DNA from: JAFLUQ01 sp964551215 | GTDB lineage: Bacteria; Bacillota; Clostridia; UMGS1883 | Direction of reading: 5' to 3' | Length of the DNA stretch: 16,831 nucleotides | NCBI GenBank assembly: GCA_964551215.1 | Contig: CAZKBV010000035.1 | Span: 1 to 16,831, forward strand | Part shown: piece after piece, positions 13,304-16,831 of the stretch | Layout of the letters: each line of letters opens with the position of its first letter | Numbering within the stretch: position 1 is the stretch's first letter | Translations under genes and position numbers: made by a program | The notes under the pieces: model-generated | Databases searched by the model: none | Told to the model about the DNA's origin: nothing | What the model saw: the letters and a program-made list of their open reading frames with translations, nothing else

Positions 13304-14734
13304 ATGATAATAATGAGGCTGAAAAGATATCGACTTACCCTGCTTGTATTTTTTGTTCTTACGGTTGCTTTTGTCTTAATAACATATAAATTTCTCGACC
13401 AAAGCTCTGAAAAAATGGTCGTGTCATACATACAGGAGCTGGCGGATCACGATATGAAAACAGTAAGGGATTTCGTTTCCGGCAGATGGAAAATCATGGA
13501 AGGGATATACTTTGAGCTTGGGGAACGGGATTTAAGCACCTGCGACGATTTGGCGGCGGAAATTAAGGCGTATACCGCCAGCGGCAATATTGACCACCTC
13601 TACCTCATGGACAGCAGCGGCCGTATTTATTATAACAGTGAATTTGAGCGTGAAAACGCCGACAATATTGTCAAGGTTTTTCATGAAAACCATGCCAATA
13701 AAAGGTTTGTGCTTCGTTATGACGACGAAAACCAAAATGAGTTTATGTTTTACGGCTTTAATTTTTATGACAGCCCCATTGTTTTGGCGGACGGCACAAG
13801 AATCATACACATGGTTTTGCTCAACGATATAAGCAAAATACGGGAAAGCCTGAGTATTTCCAGCTTTGACGGGCGGGGCTATTCCAGCGTTATCGACAGC
13901 AGCGGCCGCTATATCGTTACGGAAAGCTCGTTATCCGGCTTGGACAGCTTTCGCAGCTTTTTCGAGCTGCTGGAAAAAAGCCGTGTGCGGGAAGCGGCTT
14001 CCGACGGACTTATTCGGGATATAGTCAATCGCCAAAGAGTTGAATTTTGGTGCCGGAATCCTTTAGACGAGCTTAAATATATTATAGTTCAGCCTATAGA
14101 AGGCTCCGACTGGAGCTTTATAACCTCCGTCGAAGCCTCCGTTTTCACCGATCAGGTCAGCCAGTTCATTCAAATCATTTTGTTTCTGCTGATAGTGCTG
14201 TTTGTAATACTGTGTATCGTGTTTATCACATTCTACAGCTCCCGCAAAAAGCTGAAGAACTTTTATTCCGGCATTGTGGCCGGGGTTTACAACCGTCAGT
14301 ATTACAATGACGTGCTTGTCAAGTCGAATGTCAACGCTCTTGCCATAATGGATTTGGATCATCTGAAGGATATAAACGACACCTATGGTCATCCCGCCGG
14401 TGATCAGGCTATAGTGGAAATGGCCGAGGCTCTTGTAAGAAACGTAAAAAGCACCGGTGAAATATTCAGATTCGGCGGCGACGAATTCGGCGTAGCCTTC
14501 CGGGAAGAGATTACTCCCGATGCTTTTCTCCGCATTATGAACAACATCTGCGAGGATATCAGAAATACTCGCCTGATAAATTATCCCGATGTGCGCCTAA
14601 CTCTGAGCATAGGCGGATATTACGGCGGCGGCGTGCTTGAGGATTTGCTCAAGCCGGCTGACGATTTGCTTTACGAAGCCAAAAGAACACGCGACGCCGC
14701 GGTAACGAATATAGACCGACTCGGCAAACATTAA
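13304..14734 (+). CDS. membrane-bound diguanylate cyclase with extracellular sensor, 476 aa
   Basis: Makes the second messenger c-di-GMP from two GTP in response to an outside signal. Topology: short cytoplasmic start, membrane helix about 11-30, extracellular domain about 31-285 (probably Cache-like, by size and by the repeated LxDSSGRI/VIDSSGRYI pattern at 101-108 and 197-204), membrane helix about 288-311, then a GGDEF domain. The domain has VYNRQYYND (328-336), metal-binding Asp350 in MDLDHLKDINDTYGH, and an intact GGDEF at 391-395. The inhibitory RxxD site just before it is absent (STGE instead), so product inhibition there is unlikely. Start: ATG 13304, or ATG 13313, which is better spaced from GGGA; both weak. 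Terminator shared with the convergent gene. Confidence 0.92.
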   Translation: MIIMRLKRYRLTLLVFFVLTVAFVLITYKFLDQSSEKMVVSYIQELADHDMKTVRDFVSGRWKIMEGIYFELGERDLSTCDDLAAEIKAYTASGNIDHLYLMDSSGRIYYNSEFERENADNIVKVFHENHANKRFVLRYDDENQNEFMFYGFNFYDSPIVLADGTRIIHMVLLNDISKIRESLSISSFDGRGYSSVIDSSGRYIVTESSLSGLDSFRSFFELLEKSRVREAASDGLIRDIVNRQRVEFWCRNPLDELKYIIVQPIEGSDWSFITSVEASVFTDQVSQFIQIILFLLIVLFVILCIVFITFYSSRKKLKNFYSGIVAGVYNRQYYNDVLVKSNVNALAIMDLDHLKDINDTYGHPAGDQAIVEMAEALVRNVKSTGEIFRFGGDEFGVAFREEITPDAFLRIMNNICEDIRNTRLINYPDVRLTLSIGGYYGGGVLEDLLKPADDLLYEAKRTRDAAVTNIDRLGKH

Positions 14735-14740
14735 GCTCAT

Positions 14741-14785
14741 AAAAAGAGCGGACGCTTACCTAAGCCGTCTGCTCTCTGCTTTTTT
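14741..14785. terminator. bidirectional terminator between the cyclase and surface-protein genes
   Basis: A long stem (AGAGCGGAC plus GCTTA, with TAAGC and GTCTGCTCT; 14745-14758 with 14761-14775, one bulge) has a T run after it on the plus strand (14780-14785) and AAAAA before it (14741-14745), giving a U tract on the minus strand as well. It can end both convergent transcripts. Confidence 0.8.
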
Positions 14786-14798
14786 GCCGCGCAACTCA

Positions 14799-14832
14799 AA
14801 TAGGTGTAAATCCCGAAGAATTTACACCTATT
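14799..14832. terminator. second hairpin 3' of the surface-protein gene
   Basis: A perfect 13-bp stem (14799-14811 with 14820-14832) around an 8-nt loop, 40 nt beyond the minus-strand stop at 14873. No T tract follows on either strand, so it is more likely a 3'-end stabilising hairpin than a terminator on its own. Confidence 0.5.
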
Positions 14833-14872
14833 ATCCTTTATTCAATTATCGCTTAACATCTATTCGCGGAGG

Positions 14873-16642
14873 TTATTCCCCGTCAATAAGGTTTTCGATA
14901 CCGGCCATGTTACGATCCATTACGTAAACGTAAAGGAGGTTTCCGTTTCTGTCGCCGATTCCAAGCCACATAAACTCGTTATGGTCTACTCCATTCGCGT
15001 CAAGCTCCGCGTTGATAAAGGGAGTTATGAGGAGAGTTGACTGTCCGTTTCGATTAACATATTCGTCCTTATTCCACGCCTGAGAGTCAATACGGCCAAA
15101 CTGAACTGTTTCCCAAGAATATTCAAGCTCGTTAAGACGCGCCTGCGCATTTTCAGCAACACACTCAGCCGCATCCATGAGGTACTGAGGAACATTCTCA
15201 TCCCTTGCCTCAAAGGTATCTTCAATCAAAACAGTATAATATACATCTTCAAAGCCGGGAAGGACAAGATTGTCGTTGTCGCCAAAGCGGTCATCGTGAG
15301 GACGGAGAGGAGCGGACTCCATCATACCGGGAGTGAACTCGCCTGTTCTTACGTCAAACTTCACGCATACCGCGTCGTCCTTTTCAACCGTAGGTTCTTC
15401 TACAGGATCTTCTTCTGCGGGATCTTCTTCTACTGGAGGTTCTTCTGCAGGATCTTCTTCTGCGGGAGGTTCAACCTCTGCCTTGCCTACAGCCGCGTCA
15501 GCCTTGTATACGATACTGCCTGCGCCGTTAATGTCAAGAGTGTCTGTATGAATTTGACCGTAGAGCGTACCTGAACCGGTCACATTTGAAGCGGCGGCAG
15601 GAACACATACCGTACCTGTCACTTCTGTTGAACCGCCTGTAAGTGTAAAGATCGCGGCGTTTGAATTAATGTCAGCAAAAACCTTCCCGCTGCCGGAAAC
15701 CTGAAGCTCGGGCGCGTCAACAGTTATGGTATTTGCCATAATATAGCCGTTGTCAAAAGTAACTTTGCTATCGCTCTTAACGTAGATATTTGTGTTCGCG
15801 GAGTTGCCCATCGCGGCGAGGGTACTTTCGTTATAGTTTACGAAAAGATTATTGATATATGACGCGTCCATAATATAAATGTTCGCTTTATGGTTACCAA
15901 TAACCTTAATGCTCGGATTATTTATACTTCCAAGCTTGTCAATTACAATATTTACGTCACCGTTTGTTGTATCAACGGTCAAAGCGGCATCAATGTTCTG
16001 CCCATTGCCCTGCGTGCCGTTCATGGTCAATGTGCCAATATGTGTATCCTCTGTAATTGTTTTAGGACTGTCTACGATGTACACATTCATATCAACATCG
16101 CCCAAATTATTTGCAACTTCCGGTACGGTATAATCTTCATATGTACATTCAAAGGATGTTTCGGTGTCCAAAATCGCTCCGGCATATTGCGGTTTAGCAG
16201 CCCATTGTGATATTTCATCAGCCACCAAACTGTCGCCATACTGTTCAAGCATATAATAGCCGTCAAGTTTTGTAGGCTCTCCTTTTACCCACTGCCCATT
16301 TTCATCCTGATACCATCCTCCTTCAAAATACTGTGTATCATTCTTTGTTCCGGAGATGAACAAACCGTCAACGATATTGTCACCTCCGTTACGGGCGTAG
16401 ATAGTACCGCAGGAGTAAATGCTCCCCTCAATACGCATTGTGCCGCCGATTTTTACATCGCCCTTAGCGATTACCGCAAGGTTAAATTCCCCGTCGGGAT
16501 CATCAGAGGTATAGCCCATGCTCTCATAGCTCTTGCCGTCGTAAGCGGAAGGCTCCGCGGCAAAAGACGCGGCAGGGACCAATAACGCCAAAGAGACCGC
16601 GCATATTGTCAAGAGCCTTGTTGTAAACGTTTTCTTTTTCAT
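14873..16642 (-). CDS. large secreted protein with bactofilin-like start, beta-rich body and acidic linker, 589 aa
   Basis: An exported protein with no recognised catalytic motif. Signal peptide 1-29 (hydrophobic core 8-24, cleavage near SFAA|EP). Residues 55-100 read like a polymer-forming bactofilin strand series (LAVIAKGDVKIGGTMRIEGS, then IYSCGTIYA), and 180-385 are rich in short Val/Ile/Thr strands with Asn/Gly turns, suggesting a beta-solenoid. Residues 390-420 are an acidic Pro-Glu linker of repeated PxEEDPAEE units. The last domain (about 425-589) is unfamiliar and contains WNKDEYVNRNGQSTLLITPF and FMWLGIGDRNGNLLYVYVMD. No LPXTG, SLH or transmembrane anchor is seen, so it is probably released or held non-covalently. 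AAGGAG is 10 nt before ATG. It has a near-consensus promoter. Confidence 0.83.
   Translation of the reverse strand: MKKKTFTTRLLTICAVSLALLVPAASFAAEPSAYDGKSYESMGYTSDDPDGEFNLAVIAKGDVKIGGTMRIEGSIYSCGTIYARNGGDNIVDGLFISGTKNDTQYFEGGWYQDENGQWVKGEPTKLDGYYMLEQYGDSLVADEISQWAAKPQYAGAILDTETSFECTYEDYTVPEVANNLGDVDMNVYIVDSPKTITEDTHIGTLTMNGTQGNGQNIDAALTVDTTNGDVNIVIDKLGSINNPSIKVIGNHKANIYIMDASYINNLFVNYNESTLAAMGNSANTNIYVKSDSKVTFDNGYIMANTITVDAPELQVSGSGKVFADINSNAAIFTLTGGSTEVTGTVCVPAAASNVTGSGTLYGQIHTDTLDINGAGSIVYKADAAVGKAEVEPPAEEDPAEEPPVEEDPAEEDPVEEPTVEKDDAVCVKFDVRTGEFTPGMMESAPLRPHDDRFGDNDNLVLPGFEDVYYTVLIEDTFEARDENVPQYLMDAAECVAENAQARLNELEYSWETVQFGRIDSQAWNKDEYVNRNGQSTLLITPFINAELDANGVDHNEFMWLGIGDRNGNLLYVYVMDRNMAGIENLIDGE
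15400..15475 (-). repeat. short tandem repeats coding the Pro-Glu linker
   Basis: Repeated GGATCTTCTTCTGCG-type 15-nt units, alternating with GGAGGTTCTTCTGCA forms on the plus strand, encode the EEDPAEEPPVEEDP linker (residues about 390-418) of the secreted protein. Such in-frame repeats can vary in number by slippage without a frameshift. Confidence 0.75.
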
Positions 16643-16674
16643 AATCCATTAACTCCTTAACTATATAATCTTTA

Positions 16675-16696
16675 TTATAATATCTTTTTATAATAT
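16675..16696. repeat. TTATAATAT direct repeat near the start of transcription
   Basis: TTATAATAT occurs at 16675-16683 and 16688-16696 (13-nt period), also partly palindromic. It overlaps the predicted transcription start of the secreted-protein gene and could be an operator, or only AT-rich sequence. Confidence 0.3.
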
Positions 16697-16697
16697 A

Positions 16698-16726
16698 AGT
16701 ATATCCGTTTTTATTTGTAATGTCAA
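16698..16726 (-). promoter_or_regulatory. promoter of the secreted-protein gene
   Basis: On the minus strand TTGACA (plus 16721-16726) and TATACT (plus 16698-16703) with a 17-bp spacer, giving a leader of about 50 nt. Confidence 0.8.
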
Positions 16727-16782
16727 TATATTCATGATGAAATTTTTGCCAAATATTATGCTGTAAATTTTACATCATTATT

Positions 16783-16831
16783 TAAATCGGAGCAACGCTC
16801 CATCAAGCTTGCTTGAAATGGAGCTTGCGAA
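16783..16831 (+). repeat. structured dispersed repeat, copy C (cut by window end)
   Basis: TTAAATCGGAGC to CTTGCGAA matches the first half of copies A and B. Here GCTCCAT pairs perfectly with ATGGAGC, enclosing TCAAG/CTTGA, while GGAGC-AAC-GCTCC forms the competing hairpin. The expected second half (AACC...GGTT hairpin) lies beyond the window. It sits upstream of, and divergent from, the secreted-protein promoter. Confidence 0.78.

Noticed and set aside
15400..15475. CRISPR-like or intergenic tandem repeats
   Set aside because: The short units are in frame inside the secreted-protein gene and encode its Pro-Glu linker; there are no unique spacers or cas genes.

Overview
The window reads as chromosomal DNA of a Gram-positive anaerobe of the class Clostridia, most likely an uncultured Oscillospirales/Ruminococcaceae-type gut organism. 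This is inferred from the strong Shine-Dalgarno sites, the TTGACA/TATAAT-type promoters with 17-bp spacers, the mixed ATG/GTG/TTG starts, several lipoproteins with no outer-membrane proteins, and family content (choloylglycine-hydrolase-like enzyme, RqcP, M18 aminopeptidase, a small clostridial P-loop protein). There is no prophage, insertion sequence or CRISPR array.

Layout. 1-860: a small protein whose N-terminus resembles the PLMP/RRXRR domain of IscB-type proteins, then a complete tRNA-Glu(CTC) with a consensus promoter and a strong terminator. 860-1260: no convincing gene; a cluster of palindromes, one doubtful membrane ORF and copy A of a structured repeat. 1262-2445 (minus): a choloylglycine-hydrolase-family amidase preceded by the 3' remnant of an HxlR-type regulator. 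2609-8321 (minus): HAD phosphatase, Abi_2/HEPN protein, RqcP, M18 aminopeptidase and a three-gene polar amino acid ABC importer; read in transcription order this is importer, peptidase, RqcP, Abi, HAD. 8433-9792 (minus): two related lipoproteins with bacterial Ig-like (Big_2) folds. 9920-10981 (minus): a diverged stand-alone glutamate-synthase FMN-domain protein, with copy B of the structured repeat in its leader. 11246-12595 (plus): glucose-6-phosphate isomerase, divergently transcribed. 12735-13142 (plus): small P-loop protein. 13304-14734 (plus): membrane diguanylate cyclase, which converges across a bidirectional terminator on a large secreted protein (14873-16642, minus) with a bactofilin-like start, a beta-rich body, an acidic Pro/Glu linker and an unknown C-terminal domain. 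The window ends inside copy C of the repeat.

How the genes fit together. The importer and aminopeptidase suit a peptide and amino-acid user. The rqcP, abi and HAD genes are joined by a 1-nt gap and a 4-nt overlap, so a ribosome-rescue factor, a probable HEPN RNase and a phosphatase are probably made together. The lipoproteins and the large secreted protein are envelope functions. The most novel item is the roughly 90-nt repeat at 1146-1235, 11006-11096 and 16783-16831+, whose arms can form two mutually exclusive hairpins and which lies in the sense direction in one mRNA leader. All function calls come from reading motifs by eye; no database search was run.
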